A stretch of 64,000 nucleotides of DNA, from positions 22,602,152-22,666,151 of the forward strand of contig OX453280.1 in assembly GCA_949710005.1 (NCBI GenBank), given 5' to 3'. Of this stretch, positions 13,044 to 24,990 are shown piece by piece. Below the pieces are notes generated by a model. That model worked only from the letters and a program-made list of their open reading frames with translations. It searched no databases and had not been told where the DNA came from. The translations under genes were made by a program, and so were the position numbers. How positions within the stretch are numbered: position 1 is the stretch's first letter; the number at the start of each line of letters is the position of its first letter. This stretch comes from Ricordea florida (lineage: Eukaryota; Cnidaria; Anthozoa; Corallimorpharia; Ricordeidae).

Positions 13044-14480
13044 ACAGAAAAGGGTTTATCAAGCGAGTTGAGAAGTTGTTTTAGAAACCCCAAGTATCAC
13101 CCTTAGAGTGAATAAGTGAAACATGATACTGCATCTTTCTGATTGGCTGGTGTCCTAGCGGATTTCGACCCTCCTATCTTTGGACCCCCAGGGTCCGTAT
13201 CCACCAGCAGATGTGTACCGGAGGGTCCAAGTCCGCAGGGGGTGGGGGGGGGGGCAACTCCTCTGTGATGCCGGTAGGAGTTATGCTTGGTAGTATGGAT
13301 GTTTGCTCTTAATAATAACTGTGCTTTTATTTTCTCTCGAAGGCTTTCTGATGTAGATCCGTCTTTCTATGCTCGCTACACGACAGTATCCTGGTAGAGA
13401 ACGGATAGTCGGTGTAATTCTACCAAGTGACGCAATTTATATAATGAACTATGCAGTCCTGCAAAGAGTCACGCAACGAAGTGACGCAATTATCATGGAC
13501 AGTGCAGTTCAAGGAAGTGGAGCGATTATCATGGACGATAGTATTGTATATAGAAGTCACGTAATGAAGTGACCAGTCACGCAGTCACTGAAAGGATACC
13601 ACTGGAAGCAGCTGGTGACTTCCGCACTTGACTGACCAATAATCCGCCAGTTTACATTGCTTCGTGTCACATAAATCTACGGTTATTTCAAGAAAAGCCT
13701 TAAACGCTTTCAAGTCTATTTAGGTGTTCTCCAGTGCACAATGCAACTTAAGGCAACTAACAACCACTAAAAGCCGGCTACGATTGTTTATATTAAGTAT
13801 CACTGAGATTTTTGACTGTTTGATTCTTTATCCGAAGCCTTCTTCCTCCTCGTTCCAAGATATTACTAAAATGAAGCTAAAACTTACATTAGATAAGTCA
13901 GCTATATACAGTTAGTGTAGGACCTTTCGTAAGAAGCAGAAGAAGGCAGCAAATTGACCAGAAAGGTCTAGGTTATATGTTAGATGACAAAACAACCTAA
14001 AGAAAATAAGTTGAATTTAAAACAAAATAAAAACCATAAAATAAACCGTAAACTAATCAACATATGGAACGTGGAGGAAAGGCTTTGACTAAGGATTCGA
14101 GGTTATTTTTGTCGGATCCAAAAACGCCGTAAGCCGCTGTGGAAAATTAGTTTGTTTTATTGCTGATTGTGCAGTGGTTTCTTTGTTTAAGTACAAGAGA
14201 TGATTCTAACGCGATTTTGTCTTAACTTGTAAATCCAAAAACAGGAGCGTTTGTGAAAAAAAAAAGTTATGGAAAGAAGATAAATATTTGTACACGAGTA
14301 GTATCCATGAAACACTACATGTTCAGCTAGTGTATTTTAGGAACTGTTACAAGACTGAACACGAATTATTTGCTGCTTTACACGCTTGGTTTGTGGCACG
14401 GATGTACTGACACAGTGACAATGTGCAAGCGCTTTAGGCATAGGATATCTCTTTCGCGTTGTAAAGGAATCGTGTACCTG
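13044..14480. other. Host DNA; short local repeats, no gene
   Basis: Contains a poly-G tract near 13240 and a short irregular repeat at 13420-13590, where GTGACGCAATT(A)T, ATCATGGAC and GTCACG recur. No open frame is recognised. 13724-14340 resembles the 9480-9900 interval in layout (LINE-free, with GCTTCTTCCTC-like text), suggesting the local duplication may reach this far, but I cannot align it reliably by eye. Confidence 0.4.
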
Positions 14481-14489
14481 TACTTTCAA

Positions 14490-15440
14490 ATATCATCTTA
14501 CTTTGGAATCCGTCTTACGCCCTATAAGTTTCTTTTAATATTATATATCAATAACCTCCCAAACTGCCTAAGAGGTGCTGATGACACTTGCATCTTTTAT
14601 CAAAATACAGATCCAAAAATCCTTATATAAATGACGAAATTAAACGTGTAGACAAACTGTCTATTAATGTAAAGAACAAACAACCTTAGTTTATGATTTT
14701 GAAACCCAAACAAAGTTGCTCATGACCAGATTTTCTGGAATTGATGACAGTAATAAAGGAGGTGGAAGGCATCAAATTTCCAGGTGTTCACATTGACCAG
14801 CATTTTCCTTGCACTACATTTGTACAAAAATATCTAAAACTGTAGGAGAGTAATACAGTACAAAGCAAGATCTTGCGCACCCAATACAGCACTACTTCAG
14901 CTATACTATTGTGTAGTTTATCTGTACCTTACATACTGCAATGCATAATGTATGGAACTACATGGAACTGTGCAACTGCATACTGTATGGAGTTCCATCT
15001 ACCCTACGAATCTTACTAGAATCTACTTGTTACAGAAGAGCTACTTAACAATACAATGCAATACTTAATTTATACACCATTGTTAGCCACACATAACAAG
15101 GCTCCTAGCGTATCCCTTCCGAAAAACTCGTTTTTCTGGATATTTATAGTTCACATTCAATTCATGTTGAATCGTTTATGTACATATACCATAGTGGAAT
15201 GCTACCTTGCTCTTTTCAAAACTTATTTCAAAATGGCAGCCAAGTTTATAAATCAAGGGAAATGCCGAGTCATATCGTCCTCGCGGTTGCTGATAACAAA
15301 CATCAAACAATTTACCATTTTGTACCAAGGTCCAAAATTATAGAGCTCCGTGCCTGTTCGCTGACTCAATTTAACAGTTTATTAAATTCAAACACTCGAT
15401 TAAAGCTTAGGTTAGTTCATTCTTTGACAAAATAACTAAT
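14490..15440 (+). pseudogene. LINE reverse transcriptase relic (3' half of ORF2)
   Basis: Translated pieces in all three plus frames line up as the back half of a non-LTR retrotransposon polymerase. Near 14540-14630 the text LYINNLPNCL followed by ADDTCIFYQ matches the reverse-transcriptase segment around the (F/Y)xDD motif. A thumb/C-terminal region ending in TNIKQFTILYQGPKL (15250-15343) is typical of LINE ORF2 C-termini. Many stops and frameshifts (for example near 14630, 14690 and 15050) show a dead copy. The endonuclease and the first RT motifs are missing or unrecognisable. Jockey/CR1-like affinity is a guess. Confidence 0.8.
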
Positions 15441-15458
15441 AAATATAGAGCACATGAG

Positions 15459-15510
15459 AGGCTTGACCCAGTGTGGAATGCAACCATTCCTGGGCTGGGT
15501 CAAGCCCATA
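15459..15510. repeat. Short hairpin (inverted repeat)
   Basis: AGGCTTGACCCAG and CTGGGTCAAGCC pair around a loop that itself contains GGAATG...CATTCC, giving a stem of about 20 bp with one offset. It lies just after the LINE relic. It may be a tiny MITE or the end of the LINE. Confidence 0.6.
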
Positions 15511-16099
15511 TGGTAATGAATGAAACTATGATAAACACTCTTCGTACATCCTGTTAGTTTCAAAATATTGCTCCCTTCGTTTTCTTTCCTTTTTTAAAAA
15601 AAATCATTCTGTATTTTTTTCTTCTCTATTTTGCCATTTTTAGTTATACTTTCCTCTAATTAACCTTTAACCCCTGAGATCAAAATCTTAATTCTTCCAA
15701 CTGTTCTCAATACATCTTTCATTACATCAGTGTGGAGATTTTGATGTTATATCAACAAAAACCTATGTGAGTTTTCAGATTGCATATTCTCCTTAGCTCT
15801 ACGGTTGCCTTTGTAGTAATATGTTTAAGAGAAGATGTATGTCGGTCACTCTCAGGGAGTAAAGGGTTAATAAGAGGGAGTCCTCCCTATAAGTTCCATG
15901 GCTTCCTGAGACATCCTCCCCTTTAATTATATTTTCTTATCTATTGTCTTTGTAACATATTTAAGATAGATGATAATAGATAGACAATAAAAATTTACAA
16001 AATTGAAGCGAAACTGGAGGCGATCTTGTTAGGATACAAACGCTACATTTAATTGTGCAATATGATTTGTGGATAAATTAAGATGTCACCCCAGGCCTG
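15511..16099. other. Host DNA without gene
   Basis: AT-rich sequence with several AATAAA hexamers and ATAGATGATAATAGATAGACAATAAA near 15970. Nothing else is recognised. Confidence 0.5.
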
Positions 16100-16830
16100 C
16101 GTACTCAGAGCCTCTTGACTGTGAAGGTGAAGGCTGGTTTTCACTCGACGGAGTCGTAAGGGCGCTTATGATCCAGTGAAAATAAGCTCGACGGAATCAG
16201 AGTCGGAAGAATCAGAACGGTTCCATATTCTTCCGATTCAACTTATGACTACGACGCTTAAGATCAAGTGAAAACTGGATTGTCGGAGTCGCAAGCAAAG
16301 GCGGAAGGACAAACCAATCGTAAGGCCTGGATTCCAGCTTTTTGATTGGTTTATTCTTCCGCTTCTGTTTCCGACTCAAACAATCTAGTTTTAACAAGAT
16401 CGTAAGCGACGGAGTCGTAAGCAGCATCGATAGTTTTCTCCCGTTTTTTTCTCAAACTTGTCTAAGATGGGGGGAAACAAGAGGTTGTATATATAGCCGT
16501 TTCTGAGAAAGCGTCCCTACAGAAATTTCACCTAACGTGAGAAATCAAAGCGCTTTAATTTCAGACCAATTACTTTAACCAGATATATACCAAAGCCTGT
16601 TAGGCCCCCCTACTGTCACCCTTACTGTCCCCCGTCCTCCCCCTGCCCTCCCCCCTGCAACGTCATTAACTGTCTCTAGGCTCCAAAGATTACAGTCTGA
16701 AACAACTGAGATGTGAAATTAAATAAAAAAGCAAAGATGTTTAGCCTTAAAACCAAAATTCCCTAACCCTACCCCCGACAAAACAAGAGCACCAGTCTAA
16801 CAACGACAACATGGCGAGGTACAACTTGCA

Positions 16831-16912
16831 ACTTCGTTCCCAGGGCTTTTCCCTAGAAAGAAAAATGGCGGACGGGATTTTTCTTTCTAGGGAAAAACCC
16901 TGGGAACGAGGT
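16831..16912. mobile_element. Short palindromic MITE (copy in both 3.35 kb repeats)
   Basis: CGTTCCCAGGG(C)TTTTCCCTAG and its reverse complement CTAGGGAAAAACCCTGGGAACG, each with an AAAGAAAAA/TTTTTCTTT extension, bracket TGGCGGACGGG. It is an 80 bp near-perfect hairpin, read through by small frames on both strands. The second copy is at 20826-20907. Confidence 0.75.
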
Positions 16913-17090
16913 TGGTATGAACAATTCGTTGGCACCATCAGACGTTCTCCCCCATCAAACGAAGAACGCCTGCTAGGTTTTGAATATTCTGCAGAACGGT
17001 TCTCTAAAAAACACCTAGATACATATGTATCAATATAAAATTTGGAAAATATCCCAAGGAATAATTGGTTAAAAATCGTGTTTCTATTTT

Positions 17091-17202
17091 AAAAACAATT
17101 AGATTACGAGCTCGAGATTTCTATCGCGTGATAGTTGACGACGGCGCAGCCCGAATCGACTATCACGCAGAGAAATCGAGAGCGAATAATCTAATTGTTT
17201 TA
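17091..17202. mobile_element. Imperfect hairpin MITE
   Basis: Arms AACAATTAGATTA...CGAGATTTCT...CGTGATAGT and the matching CTATCACG...AGAAATCGAGAG...TAATCTAATTGTT pair over about 40 bp around a GACGACGGCGCAGCC loop. It abuts the element at 17197-17433. The second copy is at 21086-21197. Confidence 0.65.
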
Positions 17203-17433
17203 GTATAAATCTACTAGCTAGTCGTTCAAAACGTTGACTTTTCTGGAACAGCCTCGATCATTTAACTGTCTAAATCTTCTTCACGGATACTTTGAAAACG
17301 CGAAGAAGCGGCCGCCATTTTGTTAGCAAGGGCACACTGCTACGCTGCTCACTATCACAGAATAGAGAGTGGGCAGGGTAGGCAATCAGAGCGCGGCATT
17401 TGCGATAGAACGCTAGTAGATTTATACTAAAAC
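17197..17433. mobile_element. MITE with TTTTAGTATAAATCTACTAG ends
   Basis: Inverted termini TTTTAGTATAAATCTACTAG and CTAGTAGATTTATACTAAAA are 20 bp and perfect. The 200 bp interior is non-coding. It overlaps the arm of the preceding hairpin, suggesting nested insertion. The second copy is at 21192-21428. Confidence 0.7.
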
Positions 17434-19516
17434 TCGAAAGAAACACAAAAAAGTTGTAGTCACGGGCATTGGGCTATTTTCTAAAAGAAATAGAAAATAT
17501 TTTCTTCATGTTTCTGTCGAGTTATAGAAACGAGAGTGGAAGTTTGGAAGAACGATAAATGCTGTGGGAACATGAGCCGATAGGCGAGTGTTTCCACAAC
17601 TTTTTCGAGTTCTCGCAGAGTTTTTTAAGTGTCAGATAGAGTTTTTACACAACATGGGCTCCCTGTGGTAAATAAGGCCGCGCATATGCCCGGGGGATTG
17701 TGTAAGACGGTTGTGAAAATAGTCTTTTGCTTTGCCAGTTTTCATCGTGTCCCTAGCTTGTTAACTGCCAGGGTTTTTCTGGTATATTAAAACATCAAAA
17801 GTTCTATTTGACAATTATTAACAGTGTTTGCCAGAAAAATGTCCATGGGTATCATCAAACATTTAGTCACTTTTCAAAATCTTTATTTCTTCCCACTTTT
17901 GTAATCAGTACACACAACGATATTGCAAAACCCACGTAACTCTTAGTTCCACAATATTAATGCTCTAATTTGTCGCCAGTTTTTAATTGTTCCCTTCAAG
18001 AGTATCCAGAGCATTCCACTTCTAGTGCGGACAGATAACCACGTGATAATTTCGGGCCAATCGTATTGCAGCCCCGCTGGAAATTAACCTGTGATGTTAG
18101 AAACGGAAGGTTAATTTATGACACGTTTTGGTTGGACAGGTTACTTTCTAAATTGTAAGAAAATTATTACTTTCATCATCCTAATTGTTATAATTATTAT
18201 TAGAATGAATAATATTTTTGTCATCATCACAATTGCTCGCGAAAGGAGGTTACCAATTGTGTCGCTTTCGGTCAGACCACGTAGCTTGCAAGCCCGAGTA
18301 AATCGAGCCGAGAGTGTTTATATATGTATATTTCTATATTACCTGGGAACAGTAGCACACTTTAATTTCCGCCATTAGCTGCCATTGCAAATTAGGTAAA
18401 TTCATCCTTTTTGGAAAATAATGTAAATTTTGTTGAAACCGATTTCACTCGTCCTGGAAGTACATTCGAGCAAGAAGACCTCCGACATACACAAGAAAGA
18501 GCAGCGAGAGATCGATCGTCGTCGAGTAAGTTTGAATGCCGTGAAAATCAGTACACGGAAAGCCGCGCGATGCGAAGCAGGGAATAGGGAAACAGTGGTT
18601 TCAATAAGCACCGACGTCCGATGAAAAGCATCAGCTACTTCGATCAGAGATGTCGGCGACTTTTTCATCAGGGTTTTAAATAAAATTTGAAGCAGGTATC
18701 GAGTTGGAGTAGGGTAGTTGACGGTATTAGCAAGGGGCCGCAAGGCCCCTTTCGCGGAGGGGTCTAAAAAAATTTGAAATCTGAAAGCTCTGAAACTCTA
18801 TTTCCAGCGTTCTGGGCATGGGCACCAAATTGTGTATAAAATAAGAAAGATTTCTTAACAATAACGTCTTTTTTATTTTCACATTTGTTATGAGGAGAAG
18901 TTTCTGGAACCTATTAAGTTTTCTGATGTTTCCGTAGCACGCAATCTTCCTTCTAGAGAAAGCTAGAACATACTAACATGATGTCAACAAGTGAAGTAAC
19001 CTTCTTAAAATAGCTATTGTCGTAGTCTTTCGAATGATCTAGAACTATCTCTAAATATATAAGAAACGTTATCGCATTAGTTTAGCACTTACGTACGGAA
19101 GTTCGGAGTTAGTCTGAAGTGGTCAAGAGTTATTTGAAGATCGCGCCGTTTGCCGTGACTGAAGAAGCTATCCGAGGAAGAACTGAAGTAGTTTGCTCTC
19201 AAGTGGATATATCTAAATGGAGTTCGTGAGTTTAAAGTGTCAAGTGGTGACTGAACTTATCTAGTTCTAAAGTTAAAGGATAGCTTGTTAGAGATTAGAG
19301 TATATTTAAGTTAGCGATCGCTCCCTTTGTAGACTACTCGAATTATTTTAGTTGAGTTCGTAGCGGAAGTACGTTTGTCATTCTTTTCTGTACGGACAGA
19401 GAAAACAGGCTTATTTATTTATTTATCAGTCTGTCACATCGTAACAATTTTTTTGAAAATTTTTTTGAAAATTTTTTTGAAAAATAAACTAGTGAGCAGC
19501 ACTCTGCGAACTGGTT

Positions 19517-19585
19517 TTGTAAAACTGATTTATTCTCCTACGCGTTTCGTCCGACTGTCGCGGACTTCTTCAGGGAGTTTTACAA
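19517..19585 (-). ncRNA. Hammerhead-ribozyme-like fold, minus-strand copy
   Basis: Mirror copy of the element at 19968-20036, lying in the left arm of the palindrome. See that entry for stems and core. Its presence on the opposite strand follows from the palindrome. Confidence 0.5.
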
Positions 19586-19967
19586 ATGAGAGTTACAAGC
19601 TTGTATTTATACATAGTGTGAGCCGCTAAAGTACTTTTACAGATTTGTAGCGGATTCACGTACAGGAAACAAGCTAAATTTTCACGCAGGGCGTGACTAA
19701 GGTGTAGCATACGTGTGACATATTTCTGTCATGACGTATGCGTGACATATTTATTTTTGGGGACCACAGATTTAGTACTAAATCTGTGGTCCCCAAAAAT
19801 AAATATGTCACGCATACGTCATGACAGAAATATGTCACACGTATGCTACACCTTAGTCACGCCCTGCGTGAAAATTTAGCTTGTTTCCTGTACGTGAATC
19901 CGCTACAAATCTGTAAAAGTACTTTAGCGGCTCACACTATGTATAAATACAAGCTTGTAACTCTCAT

Positions 19968-20036
19968 TTGTAAAACTCCCTGAAGAAGTCCGCGACAGTC
20001 GGACGAAACGCGTAGGAGAATAAATCAGTTTTACAA
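19968..20036 (+). ncRNA. Hammerhead-ribozyme-like fold, plus-strand copy
   Basis: The type I hammerhead layout can be read in order. Stem I 5' strand is TTGTAAAAC-TCC. The core-like CTGAAGA is at 19980-19986. Stem II is GTCCG/CGGAC (19988-19992 with 20000-20004, 7-nt loop). Then come the invariant GAAA (20005-20008), a very short self-complementary ACGCGT as stem III, and GTA as the cleavage triplet. The stem I 3' strand is GGAG, a 9-nt bulge, then GTTTTACAA. One extra A separates CTGAAGA from stem II compared with the consensus, so activity is uncertain. Very short stem III and placement in repeat ends are known for Penelope-like elements and animal retrozymes. Confidence 0.55.
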
Positions 20037-20094
20037 AACCAGTTCGCAGAGTGCTGCTCACTAGTTTATTTTTCAAAAAAATTTTCAAAAAAAT

Positions 20095-23000
20095 CGTACT
20101 CAGAGCCTCTTGACTGTGAAGGTGAAGGCTGGTTTTCACTCGACGGAGTCGTAAGGGCGCTTATGATCCAGTGAAAATAAGCTCGACGGAATCAGAGTCG
20201 GAAGAATCAGAACGGTTCCATATTCTTCCGATTCAACTTATGACTACGACGCTTAAGATCAAGTGAAAACTGGATTGTCGGAGTCGCAAGCAAAGGCGGA
20301 AGGACAAACCAATCGTAAGGCCTGGATTCCAGCTTTTTGATTGGTTTATTCTTCCGCTTCTGTTTCCGACTCAAACAATCTAGTTTTAACAAGATCGTAA
20401 GCGACGGAGTCGTAAGCAGCATCGATAGTTTTCTCCCGTTTTTTTCTCAAACTTGTCTAAGATGGGGGGAAACAAGAGGTTGTATATATAGCCGTTTCTG
20501 AGAAAGCGTCCCTACAGAAATTTCACCTAACGTGAGAAATCAAAGCGCTTTAATTTCAGACCAATTACTTTAACCAGATATATACCAAAGCCTGTTAGGC
20601 CCCCCTACTGTCACCCTTACTGTCCCCCGTCCTCCCCCTGCCCTCCCCCCTGCAACGTCATTAACTGTCTCTAGGCTCCAAAGATTACAGTCTGAAACAA
20701 CTGAGATGTGAAATTAAATAAAAAAGCAAAGATGTTTAGCCTTAAAACCAAAATTCCCTAACCCTACCCCCGACAAAACAAGAGCACCAGTCTAACAACG
20801 ACAACATGGCGAGGTACAACTTGCAACTTCGTTCCCAGGGCTTTTCCCTAGAAAGAAAAATGGCGGACGGGATTTTTCTTTCTAGGGAAAAACCCTGGGA
20901 ACGAGGTTGGTATGAACAATTCGTTGGCACCATCAGACGTTCTCCCCCATCAAACGAAGAACGCCTGCTAGGTTTTGAATATTCTGCAGAACGGTTCTCT
21001 AAAAAACACCTAGATACATATGTATCAATATAAAATTTGGAAAATATCCCAAGGAATAATTGGTTAAAAATCGTGTTTCTATTTTAAAAACAATTAGATT
21101 ACGAGCTCGAGATTTCTATCGCGTGATAGTTGACGACGGCGCAGCCCGAATCGACTATCACGCAGAGAAATCGAGAGCGAATAATCTAATTGTTTTAGTA
21201 TAAATCTACTAGCTAGTCGTTCAAAACGTTGACTTTTCTGGAACAGCCTCGATCATTTAACTGTCTAAATCTTCTTCACGGATACTTTGAAAACGCGAAG
21301 AAGCGGCCGCCATTTTGTTAGCAAGGGCACACTGCTACGCTGCTCACTATCACAGAATAGAGAGTGGGCAGGGTAGGCAATCAGAGCGCGGCATTTGCGA
21401 TAGAACGCTAGTAGATTTATACTAAAACTCGAAAGAAACACAAAAAAGTTGTAGTCACGGGCATTGGGCTATTTTCTAAAAGAAATAGAAAATATTTTCT
21501 TCATGTTTCTGTCGAGTTATAGAAACGAGAGTGGAAGTTTGGAAGAACGATAAATGCTGTGGGAACATGAGCCGATAGGCGAGTGTTTCCACAACTTTTT
21601 CGAGTTCTCGCAGAGTTTTTTAAGTGTCAGATAGAGTTTTTACACAACATGGGCTCCCTGTGGTAAATAAGGCCGCGCATATGCCCGGGGGATTGTGTAA
21701 GACGGTTGTGAAAATAGTCTTTTGCTTTGCCAGTTTTCATCGTGTCCCTAGCTTGTTAACTGCCAGGGTTTTTCTGGTATATTAAAACATCAAAAGTTCT
21801 ATTTGACAATTATTAACAGTGTTTGCCAGAAAAATGTCCATGGGTATCATCAAACATTTAGTCACTTTTCAAAATCTTTATTTCTTCCCACTTTTGTAAT
21901 CAGTACACACAACGATATTGCAAAACCCACGTAACTCTTAGTTCCACAATATTAATGCTCTAATTTGTCGCCAGTTTTTAATTGTTCCCTTCAAGAGTAT
22001 CCAGAGCATTCCACTTCTAGTGCGGACAGATAACCACGTGATAATTTCGGGCCAATCGTATTGCAGCCCCGCTGGAAATTAACCTGTGATGTTAGAAACG
22101 GAAGGTTAATTTATGACACGTTTTGGTTGGACAGGTTACTTTCTAAATTGTAAGAAAATTATTACTTTCATCATCCTAATTGTTATAATTATTATTAGAA
22201 TGAATAATATTTTTGTCATCATCACAATTGCTCGCGAAAGGAGGTTACCAATTGTGTCGCTTTCGGTCAGACCACGTAGCTTGCAAGCCCGAGTAAATCG
22301 AGCCGAGAGTGTTTATATATGTATATTTCTATATTACCTGGGAACAGTAGCACACTTTAATTTCCGCCATTAGCTGCCATTGCAAATTAGGTAAATTCAT
22401 CCTTTTTGGAAAATAATGTAAATTTTGTTGAAACCGATTTCACTCGTCCTGGAAGTACATTCGAGCAAGAAGACCTCCGACATACACAAGAAAGAGCAGC
22501 GAGAGATCGATCGTCGTCGAGTAAGTTTGAATGCCGTGAAAATCAGTACACGGAAAGCCGCGCGATGCGAAGCAGGGAATAGGGAAACAGTGGTTTCAAT
22601 AAGCACCGACGTCCGATGAAAAGCATCAGCTACTTCGATCAGAGATGTCGGCGACTTTTTCATCAGGGTTTTAAATAAAATTTGAAGCAGGTATCGAGTT
22701 GGAGTAGGGTAGTTGACGGTATTAGCAAGGGGCCGCAAGGCCCCTTTCGCGGAGGGGTCTAAAAAAAATTTGAAATCTGAAAGCTCTGAAACTCTATTTC
22801 CAGCGTTCTGGGCATGGGCACCAAATTGTGTATAAAATAAGAAAGATTTCTTAACAATAACGTCTTTTTTATTTTCACATTTGTTATGAGGAGAAGTTTC
22901 TGGAACCTATTAAGTTTTCTGATGTTTCCGTAGCACGCAATCTTCCTTCTAGAGAAAGCTAGAACATACTAACATGATGTCAACAAGTGAAGTAACCTTC

Positions 23001-23443
23001 TTAAAATAGCTATTGTCGTAGTCTTTCGAATGATCTAGAACTATCTCTAAATATATAAGAAACGTTATCGCATTAGTTTAGCACTTACGTACGGAAGTTC
23101 GGAGTTAGTCTGAAGTGGTCAAGAGTTATTTGAAGATCGCGCCGTTTGCCGTGACTGAAGAAGCTATCCGAGGAAGAACTGAAGTAGTTTGCTCTCAAGT
23201 GGATATATCTAAATGGAGTTCGTGAGTTTAAAGTGTCAAGTGGTGACTGAACTTATCTAGTTCTAAAGTTAAAGGATAGCTTGTTAGAGATTAGAGTATA
23301 TTTAAGTTAGCGATCGCTCCCTTTGTAGACTACTCGAATTATTTTAGTTGAGTTCGTAGCGGAAGTACGTTTGTCATTCTTTTCTGTACGGACAGAGAAA
23401 ACAGGCTTATTTATTTATTTATCAGTCTGTCACATCGTAACAA
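20095..23443. repeat. 3.35 kb direct repeat, copy 2
   Basis: Second copy of 16100-19447, with all internal hairpins and small frames at an offset of 3995-3996. It begins immediately at the right edge of the palindrome. It ends at the same CACATCGTAACAA, after which the sequence diverges (CAATCATCG here, T-runs of the palindrome edge in copy 1). Confidence 0.85.
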
Positions 23444-23657
23444 CAATCATCGTGATATATTGATGAGTTATCAATAGCCTTTTGATACATTTCCTGAAAG
23501 GCCACAGTCAGTGAAAACAATGAAGTTGAGCAAACCCTTCTTCTTTTAGAAAAAAAGCTTCTTATGTCGCATCCAGACATTTTCCCGCGGCTGCAGGTAG
23601 ACCATGCGACTATATCCAAAAATAGCTGTGACACGCTGCAACCGCTTCAAGTTGCGA

Positions 23658-23752
23658 CGTGACCAACTTGACGAGTCGAGCCGTAACAGCGATACCAAAT
23701 CATGAAATGAATTGGTATCGCTGTTACGACTCGACTCGTCGAGTTGGTGACG
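23658..23752. mobile_element. Hairpin MITE
   Basis: CGTGACCAACTTGACGAGTC(GAG)CCGTAACAGCGATACCAA pairs with TTGGTATCGCTGTTACGACTCGACTCGTCGAGTTGGTGACG over 40 bp with few mismatches, leaving a 13-base loop. Non-coding. Confidence 0.75.
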
Positions 23753-24519
23753 TAATTTGTATAAGGTTCTGATATATACTTTATTACGTCTCTCCTAGAA
23801 TGGCATACACGCCTGCGATCATGCAACGTACCCGCCACCATAATATAATAATATAATACAATTTAATGCGTCATAAGGCATGTCACGTTATATCTCCCTT
23901 CCTTTAGGAAGTGAAAATATCTTTTTGAGTTTGGCTTCAGTTTAAGCTAAGTGTAACGGATATGACAGATAGAACGGGGACAGCACTTGCAGTTCTGTTG
24001 TCAGGCATAATAATTTATGCTCATTTTATATTCCTTTGCTGCAGTTTTGAATTTCTTCCTCTTTTAGGTTATATATTTTTAAGTGTGATAGGTAAACTTA
24101 GCACAGTACTTGTTGTGGTTCGCCATCGATTCAAACTGTACCGTTTCTTGCAGTTAAAACAAATATTGGACCTATTAATACCCGTTCCTATTTAAAGACT
24201 TTAAAGGAGCGCTTCTGTGCATTATGATGATTGGTCTAACTTTATCTTGCCTCTTCGAGCAGGCAAACGATTTTTGGGCCTGAACAATCCCAATGTGGTG
24301 TGCAAATATATTTTGTTGAAGATTTATGTTTCAGGTCAAGTTGTTTGAACTTTTAAACAACCGGAACAGAAACTTTGAAAACGATCATCATTATCACTAA
24401 TATTATTAGAATTAATATTAATATCAGCATCATTATTGCAATTTTTATTCTTATCATCCAGGGCCAAAAATCAACTCCAGTGCTTGGTGGCCAGTCGGAC
24501 CAGTTTCCTTGAATTCTTA
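23753..24519. other. Host DNA without gene
   Basis: An ATAATATAATA microsatellite lies near 23843 and ATTATTA/ATCATC simple sequence near 24380-24460. A 77-residue plus frame at 23962-24195 with hydrophobic runs has no recognisable relative. Confidence 0.45.
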
Positions 24520-24816
24520 GGGACGGACCATTAGAAAAGTGATGGAGGGATGGTGGGAAAAAAAACAAAAAAAAAATTCATGCAAGGGAAAATGCCAAGA
24601 AAAAAAATTCATGCAAAGAAGAAGATAAAAAAAAAATTGCAGAAAAATGCAGAAGGAATGTCCAATTGTGACTTTTTCACACGTAATAAAAAAAATTCGT
24701 TCAGAGGGATTCACCTGAAAAAAAATTCCTGTACAAGCAGTGAGCGAAACAAAAAATTCGTGCAAACTGAAAATTTCCCACCCCTCCCCCCCATCACTTT
24801 TCTAATGGTCCGTCCC
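24520..24816. mobile_element. Harbinger-like MITE with TTA target duplication
   Basis: Perfect terminal inverted repeats GGGACGGACCATTAGAAAAG and CTTTTCTAATGGTCCGTCCC are flanked by TTA on both sides (24517-24519, 24817-24819). A TTA duplication is typical of PIF/Harbinger elements. The interior is A-rich with a loosely repeated AAAAAAATTC(A/G)TGCAA motif and has no real coding frame. Confidence 0.8.
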
Positions 24817-24860
24817 TTAGCTAGTGGCCCATCTGAAAATGACGTAGCCCTCGATTTTTT

Positions 24861-24990
24861 GGATCAATGCCGGTATCTAACTGGGCAACTGTGCCACCTA
24901 CCCTTCCCCTAACCCAACATTAACACTAACCTTTTAACTTGTTGGGTTAGGGGAGGGGTAGGTGCACAGTTGCCCAGATACCGGCATTGA
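24861..24990. mobile_element. Hairpin MITE, same family as 12905-13043
   Basis: Arms GATCAATGCCGGTATCT(A)ACTGGGCAACTGTG and CACAGTTGCCCAGATACCGGCATTGA plus the CCTACCC/GGGTAGG and CCCCTAACCCAAC/GTTGGGTTAGGGG blocks make a hairpin of about 55 bp per arm. TCGATTTTTT flanks it on both sides (24851-24860 and 24991-25000), a likely 10 bp target duplication. Confidence 0.8.

Larger units (their letters stand above)
16100..19447. repeat. 3.35 kb direct repeat, copy 1
   Basis: Nearly identical to 20095-23443; in my reading they differ by a single A in an A-run near 18770/22765. The unit begins CGTACTCAGAGCCTC and ends CACATCGTAACAA. It is mostly non-coding and contains several smaller hairpin elements listed separately. 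It also holds a segment (about 18235-18620) related to the start of the 2.96 kb repeat family at 51974 and 55218. The open frames within it (63-113 residues) match nothing. Near identity means either a very recent duplication or an assembly duplication. Confidence 0.85.
19459..20094. repeat. Perfect 636 bp palindrome (two 318 bp inverted arms)
   Basis: The sequence reads the same on both strands about a centre at 19776/19777 (ATTTAGTACTAAAT). The arms run out to TTTTTTTGAAAA-type units, of which the left side has one more than the right. Each arm contains a TATAAATA box (plus arm near 19942-19949), a hammerhead-like fold, and a tail of ATTTTCAAAAAAA repeats. There is no spacer. The layout resembles two head-to-head long-terminal-repeat-like units of a Penelope-like element or a retrozyme; this is inference. 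Perfect palindromes this long are also common assembly artefacts. Confidence 0.85.

Noticed and set aside
18402..18743. 113-residue minus frame (and its copy at 22397-22738)
   Set aside because: Partly antisense to a repeat-family frame and present only because the 3.35 kb segment is duplicated; no domain.
16100..23443. An LTR retrotransposon with 3.35 kb LTRs
   Set aside because: The interior is only a palindrome with no gag/pol, there is no TG...CA border, primer site or target duplication.
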